DNA of 64,000 nucleotides from G963704535 sp963704535 (lineage in GTDB: Bacteria; Chloroflexota; Chloroflexia; Chloroflexales; Roseiflexaceae), in assembly GCA_963704535.1 (NCBI GenBank), contig OY969916.1:10044001-10108000 (forward strand), written 5' to 3'. A program made the position numbers and the translations under genes. Numbering within the stretch: position 1 is the first letter of the stretch; every line of letters begins with the position of its first letter. This document shows positions 44,901-52,859 of the stretch, piece by piece. The notes below the pieces were generated by a model. That model had not been told where the DNA came from. It searched no databases and worked only from the letters and a program-made list of their open reading frames with translations.

Positions 44901-45520
44901 TACAGCTCATGGGTTGCCATCGCCAGCGCGGTGCCGGCAGCGAGCAGGTACAGGTAGCGCGCCCGGCCCGTATCCAGGTAGCGAAAGAATCCCAGGACCA
45001 TCCAGAAGGTCCACAGCAGGAGCAGCGCGTCGTGGCGGGCGAAGCGCGTGAAGTACAGCAACGTGGGCGTGAGCGCTAGCAGCGTTGCGGCGATAAACGT
45101 ACCGTAGCGTCCCAGGTAGGGCCGCAGCATCCAGGCCGAGGCGACCAGACCGATCCCGGCCATAGCCTCGGGAATCCGCGCCTGCGCCTCGCCATCGCCG
45201 AACAGAAAGTAGGAGAGCAGCGTGAGTATGTAGAGCGATGGGCCGTGGTACACCGGGTCGTAGCAGTAGGTGCTCCAGGTGCGACCAGCGGCACAGGTGA
45301 AGGAGCCGGCGCCGGTATAGATCCGCCAACTCGTCCAGGCGTGAATCAACTCGTCGTGGTGCAGCGCCATGTGGCCCAGCGCCCAGAAATGCGTGATGAT
45401 GCTGATCAGCACCAATCCAACAAACGCGACGACCTCGAGGTTGATCCGCGTCAGGTCGAGCGCCCGGTCCATGAGCGCCGGCGGTGCATATTCGCGTGTC
45501 TCACGTGGAAGAGTTGCCAT
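41909..45520 (-). CDS. Agl23-like GT-C membrane protein fused to an NHL-repeat propeller
   Basis: 1203 residues. The N-terminal 640 residues have about 13 transmembrane helices and the GT-C signature early on (LGHMALHHDELIHAWTSWRI, Asp-Glu after the first helix), matching the flippase-activity-associated protein Agl23 family (TIGR03663). Residues about 640-890 are an extracytoplasmic domain. Residues about 893-1200 hold six NHL blades (QLDQPRGIAVGSQGNVYVAD, FFEPRGVAVDGQGNIYVADT), a beta-propeller not seen in its paralogue downstream. A hydrophilic loop near residues 385-455 contains STSLRTG, the translation of an interspersed DNA repeat, and acidic sequence. Transfer of polyprenyl-linked sugars to envelope proteins or glycans is inferred from family. 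Confidence 0.85.
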   Translation of the reverse strand: MATLPRETREYAPPALMDRALDLTRINLEVVAFVGLVLISIITHFWALGHMALHHDELIHAWTSWRIYTGAGSFTCAAGRTWSTYCYDPVYHGPSLYILTLLSYFLFGDGEAQARIPEAMAGIGLVASAWMLRPYLGRYGTFIAATLLALTPTLLYFTRFARHDALLLLWTFWMVLGFFRYLDTGRARYLYLLAAGTALAMATHELYYILFFLFGVFVLIRVLSELLPRRRLMIGLGALLAVAFVIMAVNPAITPTLHAGGLALLIVTVLGMGLLLTRVWGNTPIVTTRARVLWQEQRNVLWTALAILAAIYVLLFSVFFTDPRGIVDGLYQGLAYWLGSQHAYQRADQPWYYYLMQMPLYEPLALFTSIGATIYLLTRRAPTADHTPPTTPSTSLRTGDHQLDEADDEEHLSASEILEEIDGEVAEDAETQKLHRVEWVGEKSAVASEGELGDHAQVLTSDHAIAVVSGDWATDGSRAIFPLFLAFWFVGIFIALSWAGEKMPWLVTHIALPGNLLAAWALARLGDTISRRLSEARESGAQRPWLTILLIPAALALLLVALSVALWRLSSPGEGQQGQASLLQGLIPLAIVGALIYGILTLGQSIGTRVTLALCGLTIAGLLGLYMIRATWMVVYDHPDTPSELLVYTQSSPDVPLIVQNIRELAISQTRNRRSSNDPVGGHSMPVIMDSGGTDGEGSLAWPYQWYLRDFQRVENRNADFFRDATGESFMVPVDNAQPDGEKEYAPVVMIHVPHMTEATRQALEENYVRKYASKLNWWFPEGHECSPDSAGYKRFYFNSWTSLEELTAPLASRRPTGCGADIAAKLQAPWAPLVWPLRPENWQTLKDYLIYRKLPEPLRLDGREMEVWVRRDLASTGTLQEGGSSSGTFKLVAQEVISGPGSEQGQLDQPRGIAVGSQGNVYVADTGNNRIEVFGPDGKLIRAIGTFGSGEGQFFEPRGVAVDGQGNIYVADTWNARVVKLDPDGKVLKSWGEGKQDFGEGRRATTTDGTAAGNAAEPLGFFGPRGIAVDGQGNVYIADTGNKRIVVTDSEGNYRYQWGYGGAEPGAFNEPVGVAVDGQGNVYVADIWNGRVQMFAPAQEGQVSAAPLATWRITGWQPNTYDDPSIAASGDGQVFVSVPSRNLVVQTNNLGEVLLRWGGKGNDVASLTLPSGAAVGPDGSVYVVDRGNNRIMRFKLPQQLGR
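44325..44350. repeat. Interspersed GTCGAAGG element inside the Agl23-like gene
   Basis: CCTGTCCTGAGCGAAGTCGA followed by AGGGGT. It is the same element as at 8470-8492 and 63478-63497 and is read in frame, giving STSLRTG in a cytoplasmic-type loop. Confidence 0.75.
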
Positions 45521-45531
45521 AGCGATCCTCA

Positions 45532-45588
45532 GTTGTCCGTTGTCCGTTGTCAGTTGTCCGTTGCCAGTTGTGCCGCAACTGACAACGG
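45532..45588. repeat. Heptamer array, unit GTTGTCC, with inverted partner
   Basis: GTTGTCC, GTTGTCC, GTTGTCA, GTTGTCC, GTTGCCA and GTTGTGC follow in register from 45532; CGC and the inverse AACTGACAACGG close a hairpin. It ends 11 bp before the start of the Agl23/NHL gene and so lies in its 5' leader. Confidence 0.9.
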
Positions 45589-45599
45589 ATCTTGTCTCA

Positions 45600-45695
45600 G
45601 AGACTGTCTGAAAAGATTTGTCGCTTGTAGTCGGTGGTGGAAAGGGGATTCTTGAGGGGCGGCCCCCTCAAACTCCCCCTTTCAGACGGCCTCTC
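45600..45695. repeat. Hairpin repeat, best full-length copy
   Basis: Left end GAGACTGTCTGAAAAG and right end CTTTCAGACGGCCTCTC are inverted copies. Inside are TTTGTCGCTTGTAGTCGGTG, GTGGAAAGGGGATTCTTGAG and the stem GGGGCGGCCCCCTCAAACTC. At 96 bp it serves as reference for the family. Confidence 0.9.
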
Positions 45696-45709
45696 AGAGT
45701 TTGAACACT

Positions 45710-48223
45710 CTACTTTTGTTCGCCGGTGCCCAGCCCGATCTCGTCGGCAAGCTCCGGGCGAATGGCGATCACAAAATCGGTCGAGCCGAGCGGCGACGGC
45801 GGCTTGCGGTAGATCAGGTACTGCCAGAACTGCGCGCTGCTGCGCCCGTCGATCGGGTTGCGCAGCAGCCGCATCAGCAGCGGCGAGTTCTGGTCCACCG
45901 GCGCCGTGGGCCAATCCTCCGGCATGCGGTAAAGTTCCTCTGGGAACCACCAGCGTAGCGGGTAGCGCTGGATGCGGAATCCCTGGAGACTCTGGAGATT
46001 CTGCGGGTAGGAGTCGAAATTCTCCTGGAGCATCAGCACCGCCATAACATCGTCTTCCGGTGGCGCGGCCAGCGCGGCCGGCTGCTCCTGGGCGTTGGTA
46101 AAGCGGCGCATATACCAATCCCAGACCGTCTCGTTGTCATACCAGACCCGCATCGCCAGCGCCCCGCCACGCCGCATCGCGGCTTGCTCCAGCCGCTCGA
46201 TCACCCGCGCGACATCCGGCGACGTCTGGGTGTAGATCAGCATTTCGCGCGGCACATCGCCCCAGCGGTAGCTGAGCTGGTAGGCGCTGCGAACGCTGTA
46301 CAGCCCGCCCAGCAGGGCGACGCCGATCGCCAGTGCCCCAAGCGCCCAGCGCACCCCACGCAGCGTCGCCGCGCAGAACGTCAGCAGCCCGATCAGCAGC
46401 AGCGCCAGGAACGGCCACAGCGCCGTCAGCGCGAGCTGCTGTCCATCAGGCTTGGCGAAGATACTCAGCCATAGGAAGAAGAACGCCGAGATGCTGCCAA
46501 AGATGCTCAGGTAGATCAGCAACGGCTGGATGCGCTCCGGCGCTGTCGGTACGTGCGACTCCCAAACACCGGCGCTCGGCGCCTGTTCGAACCCATCGCT
46601 CGCGGGCACGGGCAACGCCACACGCGGCAGATCGGCCGTGCGCGACCAGCGCAGCACACGCGCCAGCGCCCAGGCGCCCAGCAGCACCAGCGGCAGCGCG
46701 ACATGGATCGTCAGCCAGGGCATCTTCTCGCCGGCCCACGAGTACAGCGCCACCGTCGCGACCGCCCACCAGGCCAGCATCACCGGCATGGTGAAGCTCC
46801 AGTCGATCGTCGCGGTTCGCTCGGCCGCAGGCACGGGCGCGCGGCCGCCCCAGCGCCGCAGCACCAGGACGACGACCATGACCAGCCCGACTAGGCTCCA
46901 CAGCAGCGCCAGCGGCTCGTAGATTGTCAGCAGTACCAGGTAGTAGTAGCGTGGCTGGCTGCCGCGTTGGACGCCGTGCTGCGCCAGCCAGTACAGCAGC
47001 GAGCCGGTCGTGCCGCTCACGATCCCCAGCGGATTGGTGAAGAACGCCGTAAAGAGCAGCGTATAGATCGTGCCGGCGATGCCCAGCGCGGTCGCCACCC
47101 GCCACCCATCCGCCAGGCTGGCGAACGCTTCCACCAGGCCATCGGTCGTGGCGCGCGCGCGCTGCCAGGGCGACATGTGGTCAGGCCCGGCGCGCCGCCA
47201 GATCAGCACGTACAACGCCGCGATGCCGATGATGCTGACTGCCAGCGCCATGAGAATCGCCGGGTGGCCGAAGAATTGGCCCAGCTTGACGAGATAAGGT
47301 CGGAGGGCATTGTCGGGCTGATGGCGCACGCACAGCGCGTAGCTGTTGTCGGTGGTCGGCAGCGGCTCCAGGCCCAGCGGCGATCCCGGCTTGGCGAGGA
47401 TCGGGTTGTCCGGTGGCGTGAGGTTGCCGATCGATGGGCAGACATACTGCCCCTGGGCACGCACGACCTCGTCGCTGCCCTCGAATGGGCGCTGCGGCTC
47501 GCCCGGAAGCACAAACACCAGCGCGACGACCGCCAGCCCCATCGCGGCCGCGAGGGCGATGCCAGGCCGCCAGATCCGCCACAGGAACGCCAGCGCGATC
47601 AGCGACCCAAAGATCAGGCTATACAAGAAGAAGGTCTCGATCGTCGTAAACATCAGCCCCAGCGCCGCGGCGCCCAGGTACAGCCAGCGTGCCTGGCGGG
47701 TGCTCAGGTAGCGAACGATGCTGATGAATGTGAGCATCTCAAACGTCACGGCGTACATGTCGTGGCGAATAAAGCGCCCAACATACAGGAACGCCGGCGA
47801 GATCAGCAGGTAGCTTGCCGCCAGCAGCGCCGCGCCGCGCCCAAGCTCACGCCGGATCAGGTAGGGCAGCACCACCAGCACACTGCCGAACAGCGCCACG
47901 CCAAGCCGCGCGGTGTAGTCGTTATCGCCGAACAGGAAATAGATCAGGGCGTTGAAGAAGTACAGGAAGGGGCCGTGCAACAGTGGGTCGTGCGTAAAGC
48001 CTTCGCCCATGAACAGGTGCCACGAGACCGAGGCATGCAGCGTCTCGTCATGGTGGAGCGCCCGGTCGCCCAGGCCCCACAGGTGTGCCAGCAGCGCCAG
48101 CAGAAACAACCCGATGTAGGCGGCCTGTTCAAGCGTAAGCGTCAGGCGGCGCGACCGATCGGTCGCGCTGGAGGTGTCGACCGGCGACGGTACGACACGT
48201 GGGGGTAATTCGGCAACAGACAT
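45710..48223 (-). CDS. Agl23-like GT-C membrane protein, paralogue without propeller
   Basis: 837 residues, about 13 transmembrane helices. LGDRALHHDETLHASVSWHLFMGEGFTHDPLLHGPFLYFFNALIYFLFG gives the GT-C acidic pair and the first loop of the TIGR03663 family; RFIRHDMYAVTFEMLTF and WAGEKMPWLTIHVALPLVLLG are shared almost word for word with the neighbour (WAGEKMPWLVTHIALPGNLL). The extracytoplasmic C-terminal part (TQTSPDVARVIERLEQAAMR ... RWWFPEELYRMP) also matches, but there is no NHL propeller. The two are tandem duplicates in one transcription direction, downstream of the Crp/Fnr gene. Confidence 0.85.
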   Translation of the reverse strand: MSVAELPPRVVPSPVDTSSATDRSRRLTLTLEQAAYIGLFLLALLAHLWGLGDRALHHDETLHASVSWHLFMGEGFTHDPLLHGPFLYFFNALIYFLFGDNDYTARLGVALFGSVLVVLPYLIRRELGRGAALLAASYLLISPAFLYVGRFIRHDMYAVTFEMLTFISIVRYLSTRQARWLYLGAAALGLMFTTIETFFLYSLIFGSLIALAFLWRIWRPGIALAAAMGLAVVALVFVLPGEPQRPFEGSDEVVRAQGQYVCPSIGNLTPPDNPILAKPGSPLGLEPLPTTDNSYALCVRHQPDNALRPYLVKLGQFFGHPAILMALAVSIIGIAALYVLIWRRAGPDHMSPWQRARATTDGLVEAFASLADGWRVATALGIAGTIYTLLFTAFFTNPLGIVSGTTGSLLYWLAQHGVQRGSQPRYYYLVLLTIYEPLALLWSLVGLVMVVVLVLRRWGGRAPVPAAERTATIDWSFTMPVMLAWWAVATVALYSWAGEKMPWLTIHVALPLVLLGAWALARVLRWSRTADLPRVALPVPASDGFEQAPSAGVWESHVPTAPERIQPLLIYLSIFGSISAFFFLWLSIFAKPDGQQLALTALWPFLALLLIGLLTFCAATLRGVRWALGALAIGVALLGGLYSVRSAYQLSYRWGDVPREMLIYTQTSPDVARVIERLEQAAMRRGGALAMRVWYDNETVWDWYMRRFTNAQEQPAALAAPPEDDVMAVLMLQENFDSYPQNLQSLQGFRIQRYPLRWWFPEELYRMPEDWPTAPVDQNSPLLMRLLRNPIDGRSSAQFWQYLIYRKPPSPLGSTDFVIAIRPELADEIGLGTGEQK

Positions 48224-48386
48224 CGTGTCCTATGGTGTGTTGTATAGCCAGGCGCTCACGAGCTTCGTAAGCGCATACAAGAACGGCCGCTGGTATCGCG
48301 GCCCGTTCATGGCGGCATTGTACACCATTCACGGCGCAGGGTGCAAGTGGCGAAGATTGCGAGGAACGAAACAAACGATGAACAAT

Positions 48387-49103
48387 TTAAGAGCGGCCAA
48401 CCAGGTCTTGTAGCTGAGCCATGTCGGTCAGGTAAATCGCCTCCTCCTCGACGCGGATCAGCCCGGCCTCCCGAAATTCGCCGATGGCCTTGGTCACGGT
48501 CTCGCGGTAGGAGCCGATCATCTCGGCGAGCTGCTGGTGCGTGTAGCGCACGACCGCCGGCGGAGCCGTGCTGTCCTGGCGCCCGGACTGGATGTCGGCC
48601 AGGTTCAGCAGCACGGTCGCCAGGCGCTGCGGCACGCTCTTGAACGCGATATCGGTCAGCTTGCTCTCCAGCGCCCGCAGCCGCTGGCTCATGATGGTCA
48701 TAAAGCGCAGCGCGACGGTCGGGGAGGTGCTCAAGATCTGGCGCAGGTCCTCGCGCCCGATCGTGCCGATGCTACACTCGCTCATTGCCTCAGCGAAGCT
48801 ATCGTGGAGCCACTGGTCCACCATCGCCATCTCGCCGAAGACCGATTCCGGCTCCAGGATCAGGAGCGTCAGCGCGCGGCCCTCCGGCGAAAGCTTATAC
48901 AGCCGCACGCGCCCCCGGCGCAGTAGATACAGCCGGTCGCCGCTATCTTCGGGCACATAGAAGATATGCCCAGCCGGATAATCGGTGTAACTGATCTGGC
49001 GCTCGATCTGGGCGCGCTGTGCAGATGGCAGATCGCGGAAGATATCGTCGTCGGCGACGGTATAGATCGCGTATCCGGCGGTCTGGGCATCCCGGCGAGT
49101 CAC
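48387..49103 (-). CDS. Crp/Fnr-family transcriptional regulator
   Basis: 238 residues, GTG start after GAGAGG. Residues 20-135 are a cyclic-nucleotide-binding fold (FRDLPSAQRAQIERQISYTD, PAGHIFYVPEDSGDRLYLLRRGRVRLYKLS, SVFGEMAMV), and residues 165-225 a Crp-type HTH (YTHQQLAEMIGSYRETVTKAIGEFREAGLI). The cAMP phosphate Arg-Ser pair (RxS after FGE) is not present; the segment reads QWLHDSFAEA, so the ligand may differ from cAMP. It follows DUF3054 by 9 bp and may control the Agl23 genes downstream. Confidence 0.9.
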   Translation of the reverse strand: MTRRDAQTAGYAIYTVADDDIFRDLPSAQRAQIERQISYTDYPAGHIFYVPEDSGDRLYLLRRGRVRLYKLSPEGRALTLLILEPESVFGEMAMVDQWLHDSFAEAMSECSIGTIGREDLRQILSTSPTVALRFMTIMSQRLRALESKLTDIAFKSVPQRLATVLLNLADIQSGRQDSTAPPAVVRYTHQQLAEMIGSYRETVTKAIGEFREAGLIRVEEEAIYLTDMAQLQDLVGRS

Positions 49104-49112
49104 GGCCGCCTC

Positions 49113-49562
49113 TCATTTCTCATCCGCTAACGAGCCCTGACGGGACGCCAGCCAGGCGAACAACCCCCGCCAGCCAAGCAGAATGATCAGGATGGTAAGA
49201 AACGTGATGATCACAAATGTCGGCTGAATCGGCCGCTGGCGCAGGAGCGACCACAGCACAACCCCGATCGGCGCGGCGAGCAGCCAGGCCAGCGCCGTGC
49301 GTGTGAGTAAAGCTCGTGGCCGATGCAGCAGCTCGGCCTTGAACGCACCGGCGAAGGGCGCGATCAGGAACCAACCGACCGCGAAGGGTGCCGCCGTCTC
49401 GACGACTTGCAGGATCGCGTCCAGTCCAGCCGCCTCGCCATGGCTGGCGCGCCCGATCGTGGCGAACACAAGAAACGCCGCCAGGTCGCCTGCCGCGAGC
49501 ACTCCGGCGCGGCGCAGATCCAGCCCGGCGGATGCGCGGCGGGGATGGTCGGTGAGGGCCAT
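49113..49562 (-). CDS. DUF3054 membrane protein
   Basis: 149 residues, four transmembrane helices. AGVLAAGDLAAFLVFATIGRASHGE and AAPFAVGWFLIAPFAGAF are characteristic blocks of DUF3054, found mainly in Actinobacteria, Chloroflexota and Haloarchaea; function unknown. GGAG precedes the ATG. It is the first gene of a small operon with the Crp/Fnr regulator. Confidence 0.85.
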   Translation of the reverse strand: MALTDHPRRASAGLDLRRAGVLAAGDLAAFLVFATIGRASHGEAAGLDAILQVVETAAPFAVGWFLIAPFAGAFKAELLHRPRALLTRTALAWLLAAPIGVVLWSLLRQRPIQPTFVIITFLTILIILLGWRGLFAWLASRQGSLADEK

Positions 49563-49628
49563 CGTTTTCTCCAGGTGTGTGCCGATGCTTCAGGGGGGCA
49601 GTATACCACAGCTTGTGGGGCTCTTTCT

Positions 49629-49685
49629 GGAGATTAGAGATTGGAGATTGAGCGAATCTCCAATCTCTAATCTCCAATCTCTCGG
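49629..49685. repeat. Heptamer array, unit GAGATTG/AATCTCC, with inverted partner
   Basis: GGAGATT, AGAGATT, GGAGATT on the left and AATCTCC, AATCTCT, AATCTCC, AATCTCT on the right, separated by GAGCG. Same unit as at 20376-20428. It fills the gap between DUF3054 and the metallophosphoesterase. Confidence 0.9.
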
Positions 49686-49690
49686 AGGGA

Positions 49691-50716
49691 TTAGTGGCCG
49701 CGCCGCAAGGTTATGATCGTCGCCTCGGGCCGGCAGAGCAGCCGAAGCGGCGCGCCGCCCAGCCCGCGCGACACGTAGAGTTGCGTCTGGCCGATATGGT
49801 AGTGCCCGATCGTGTAGCGCGTCCCGAAGCGCGGGAGCGAGAACGGGCCGAGGAACGGCAGCCGCAAGTGCCCGCCGTGGGTGTGGCCGGAAAGCTGCAC
49901 GCCGATCCCGTGCTGCGCCGCTGTGTCGGCACTGTCGGGCGAGTGGGCCAGCAGCAGGGTAAAGGCCCCCTGCGGCACGCCATGGAGCGCCACCCCGAGA
50001 TCGGGCCGGCCATCCCAGATATCGTCGACGCCGACGAGCCAAAGATCGGCGCCGTGCCATTGGAGCCGCCGGTGCTCGTTGAGCAGCAGCGGGATGCCGA
50101 GCGGCGCCAGCACCCGGTGCAGGTCGTCCAGCCCCTCCCAGTAATCATGGTTGCCCGGCACCGCATAGATCCCCAGCGGCGCACTCAGGCCGCCCAGGAG
50201 CACGGGCAGGCTGGCGATCGCATGGTGAGAATGGACCAGGTCGCCGGTGAGCGCCAGCAGATCGGGCCGTTCGCGCCGCATCTGCTCAACCGCCCAGCGT
50301 AGGTTGCTGGCGGTGTGGGGCAGCCCCAGGTGGCAGTCGCTGATCTGGCCGATGCGCAGCCCGTCAAGTTTCGCCGGCAGATTCGGCAGGCGCAGAGTGA
50401 CCCGCTCCAACTGCGGTCGCGCTGGCTCGACCAGCGCCATATAGCCGGTGCCGAGCAGCCCCAGCGCCCCCATCCCCAGCGCTGCCCGCCGCCCGAATGC
50501 CCGCAGCCCAAGCAGCCCTAGCGTGCCGGCCACTGCCCCCAGGCCAAACCACGCTGGTGTATAGTGGACGTCGGTAAAGTTGGCGCGGGCGGGTCGCTGC
50601 CCCTGCACCGGCAAGTTGGCCAGGCCGGCGAGCGGATGCTGCTCGCCAACCGGCCGCGTGCCGTTATGATAGGTGCCATTGGTGCTCTTAGGGGTCGTCT
50701 GCGGCGATGTTGACAT
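49691..50716 (-). CDS. Membrane-anchored metallophosphoesterase (YkuE-like)
   Basis: 341 residues; AAGGAG lies six bases before the ATG. Two N-terminal hydrophobic helices (about 55-97) anchor a calcineurin-like domain: ISDCHLGLPH (Asp127, His129), LLALTGDLVHS (Asp159), VPGNHDYW (Asn189, His190) and the final GHTHGGHLRLP. The order and spacing fit the YkuE/YpbG group of two-metal phosphoesterases. The substrate, perhaps a lipid or nucleotide, is unknown. Confidence 0.9.
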   Translation of the reverse strand: MSTSPQTTPKSTNGTYHNGTRPVGEQHPLAGLANLPVQGQRPARANFTDVHYTPAWFGLGAVAGTLGLLGLRAFGRRAALGMGALGLLGTGYMALVEPARPQLERVTLRLPNLPAKLDGLRIGQISDCHLGLPHTASNLRWAVEQMRRERPDLLALTGDLVHSHHAIASLPVLLGGLSAPLGIYAVPGNHDYWEGLDDLHRVLAPLGIPLLLNEHRRLQWHGADLWLVGVDDIWDGRPDLGVALHGVPQGAFTLLLAHSPDSADTAAQHGIGVQLSGHTHGGHLRLPFLGPFSLPRFGTRYTIGHYHIGQTQLYVSRGLGGAPLRLLCRPEATIITLRRGH

Positions 50717-50837
50717 GGAATGCTCCTTGGATACTTGCTGTCTCGGGAAGGAAGTGTACTATGCCCGGATGACAGATAGATGAGAGCGGCGCCGTGTCAG
50801 TTTGAACACCACCGCGAAACACCCATGACATAAAATC

Positions 50838-50873
50838 GTCGGGCGGGCCAGCGAGAACACTGGGCCGCCCGAC
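50838..50873 (-). terminator. Intrinsic terminator after the GlsB-like gene
   Basis: GTCGGGCGGGCCAG (50838-50851) and CTGGGCCGCCCGAC (50860-50873) form a 14-bp stem with one mismatch; on the minus strand it is followed by GATTTTATG. It ends the GlsB-like transcript. Confidence 0.75.
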
Positions 50874-50916
50874 AGAGCGAACAACTATTCAATTGTGGCT
50901 TTGTTAGCGCTGCTCG

Positions 50917-51192
50917 TTAGCGAACAGTGCCGCGACGGGCCAGGTTGACGATCCCCAGCAGGACGACGGCGCCGATAAAGGAAACCAGCAAGCCACCGAG
51001 GCTGAAGTCGCTGTTGTTGATATTCGACGTGCTCCCCGGCAGGAAGCTGAACACTAAGCCGCCGAGGAAGGCGCCGACGATACCGACGATAATGTTCATC
51101 AAAGCGCCCTGCTGAGCGTCCGTACGCATGACGATGCTCGCCAGCCAGCCAACCAAGGCACCAAACAGTAGCCACAGGATGAAGTTGATCAT
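50917..51192 (-). CDS. GlsB/YeaQ/YmgE-family small membrane protein
   Basis: 91 residues with three hydrophobic segments. INFILWLLFGALVGWLASIV, then MNIIVGIVGAFLGGLVFSFL and LGGLLVSFIGAVVLLGIVNL match the transglycosylase-associated/GlsB family. Members are stress-induced inner membrane proteins without a known activity. It has its own terminator and therefore is probably monocistronic. Confidence 0.92.
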   Translation of the reverse strand: MINFILWLLFGALVGWLASIVMRTDAQQGALMNIIVGIVGAFLGGLVFSFLPGSTSNINNSDFSLGGLLVSFIGAVVLLGIVNLARRGTVR

Positions 51193-51398
51193 GGTGCATT
51201 CCTTTCGGTTACGCTATCCGCTCGGAATGGCTCGTGAGTGCCGGAGCGGTTTATTCGTGTTGGTTCTATCATAAAGCAAGCGGCGTGCCACGACCCCGCA
51301 AGTTGCTGTTCAGGTCGGTTGCACCCGCGCATCAGCCAGGTCTGGGGCGCGCATGCTATACTGGTGGGGCTGACGGCGCCATCCGAAACCTTAGAGAC

Positions 51399-51420
51399 TG
51401 TTGAAACAGTCTCTTATCCT
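51399..51420. repeat. Short perfect hairpin before the LCP gene
   Basis: AGAGACTGTT GA AACAGTCTCT, a 10-bp stem with a 2-base loop. The GAGACTGT end resembles the terminal repeat of the hairpin family, so it may be a deletion relic of that element. Confidence 0.55.
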
Positions 51421-51441
51421 GTGAAAAAAGGTTCGATACCC

Positions 51442-52857
51442 ATGAATGAGAAGCCCCGACCGAAGCCGGAAGACCATGCCTATACCGGCGAGACGATCGT
51501 TATGCCGCAGCGGCGCCGGCCCAGCGGCGCTCCACAGCCGGCGCTCCCCCGCCCCGCGCGCCGCCCGCTTTGGCCGCTCGTGCGCAAGGGGTTGCTGGTG
51601 GCGCTGGCGCTGTTGGTGCTGCTTCTGCTGCTGCTCTACATCCAGGTTCGGTCGGCGGCTGCACGGCTCGTCGTCGATGACGTGCGCAGCAACCCGCCGG
51701 TGGCCTCGCCGCTCGCCGGCGGCGTGAACCTGCTGATCATCGGCGTCGACGAGCGCCCCGACCACCCCGAAGAGGGCGTCCGGGGCGATACACTGATCCT
51801 GGTTCACCTGGACGGCCCAAGCCGCTGGGCCAGCATGCTCTCGATCCCGCGTGACAGCCTGGCCGACGTGCGCGACCTGGGTGAAACCAAGATCAACTTC
51901 GCCTACGGGCACGGCTATGCCAACGCCGCAGCGTTCTACGGCCCCGGCACGACGCCCCAGCAGGGCGGCATGGCGCTGGCCGCCGAGACGGTTGAGCGGT
52001 TCCTGGACCTGCCGGGGCGCGGTCGGCGCGTCGACTATGTGATGCAGATCAACTTCGACGGCTTCGCCACGATCATCGACGCGTTGGGCGGCATCACCAT
52101 TGATGTCCCCCAACTGATCGTCGACGACGCCTATCCCACGCCCGACTTCGGCACCCGACGGGTCGAGTTCCAGCCCGGTATCCAGCGGATGGATGGCGAG
52201 ACGGCGTTGATCTACGCCCGCACCCGCCACGCCGACAGCGACTTCGGACGCGCCGAGCGGCAGCAGCAGGTCGTCCGTGCGATCGTCGACGAAGTGCGCT
52301 GGCGGGGCGCGCTGGGCCAGGTGCTGCTGCTCCCGCGCTTGGCCGGCAGCCTCGAAGGCTCGGTCACGACGACCCTACCGTTCGGCCGGCTCGACATGCT
52401 GGCCGGGCTCGGCTGGCTCGCCAGCGGCCTCAACCCCGACGAGGTCGGGCGCATCCAGATCAGCCCCGAGACTGTGCCAAACTACCAGGAGATCGGCTCC
52501 GACCTGCTCTGGGACCCCGAAGGTGTGCGCGAGGTCGTCGGCACCTTCCTGACCCGGCCGAGCGAGGCCGACGAGGCGGCGACCGTGCAGGTGCTCAACG
52601 GCACTGGCCGTGCCGGGCTGGCCGGGAGCGTGACGGGACGATTGGAGCAAGCCGGGTTCACGGTGCTCCCCGCCGACAACGCGCCGATCGATAATGCGCC
52701 AAAGACGGTGATCTACGACCAAGCCGGCAAGCCGCTCACCGGCCGCCGCCTGGCCGAGCTGCTGGACGCCGAGCTGCGCCAGGGCGCGCCGCCCGAGGGG
52801 ATCGCGAGCGCGGCGGATATCGTGGTGATCCTGGGGGAGGATGCCGCAGCGGAGTGA
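51442..52857 (+). CDS. LytR-CpsA-Psr (LCP) family protein with LytR_C domain
   Basis: 471 residues from the ATG at 51442. A basic cytosolic segment and one transmembrane helix (GLLVALALLVLLLLLLYIQV, about 50-70) precede an LCP domain: LLIIGVDERPDHPEEGVRGDTLILVHLD, MLSIPRDSLADV and ETALIYARTRHADSDFGRAERQQQVV carry the Arg/Asp residues that bind polyprenyl pyrophosphate. Residues about 370-465 form a LytR_C domain (VQVLNGTGRAGLAGSVTGRL). LCP enzymes attach glycopolymers to the wall. In a bacterium of this group the acceptor may differ, which is inference. Confidence 0.92.
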   Translation: MNEKPRPKPEDHAYTGETIVMPQRRRPSGAPQPALPRPARRPLWPLVRKGLLVALALLVLLLLLLYIQVRSAAARLVVDDVRSNPPVASPLAGGVNLLIIGVDERPDHPEEGVRGDTLILVHLDGPSRWASMLSIPRDSLADVRDLGETKINFAYGHGYANAAAFYGPGTTPQQGGMALAAETVERFLDLPGRGRRVDYVMQINFDGFATIIDALGGITIDVPQLIVDDAYPTPDFGTRRVEFQPGIQRMDGETALIYARTRHADSDFGRAERQQQVVRAIVDEVRWRGALGQVLLLPRLAGSLEGSVTTTLPFGRLDMLAGLGWLASGLNPDEVGRIQISPETVPNYQEIGSDLLWDPEGVREVVGTFLTRPSEADEAATVQVLNGTGRAGLAGSVTGRLEQAGFTVLPADNAPIDNAPKTVIYDQAGKPLTGRRLAELLDAELRQGAPPEGIASAADIVVILGEDAAAE

Positions 52858-52859
52858 TA

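Noticed and set aside
46967..48208. Plus-strand open frame of 413 codons opposite the second Agl23-like gene
   Set aside because: Gln/Arg/His-rich translation with no hydrophobic core; antisense shadow.
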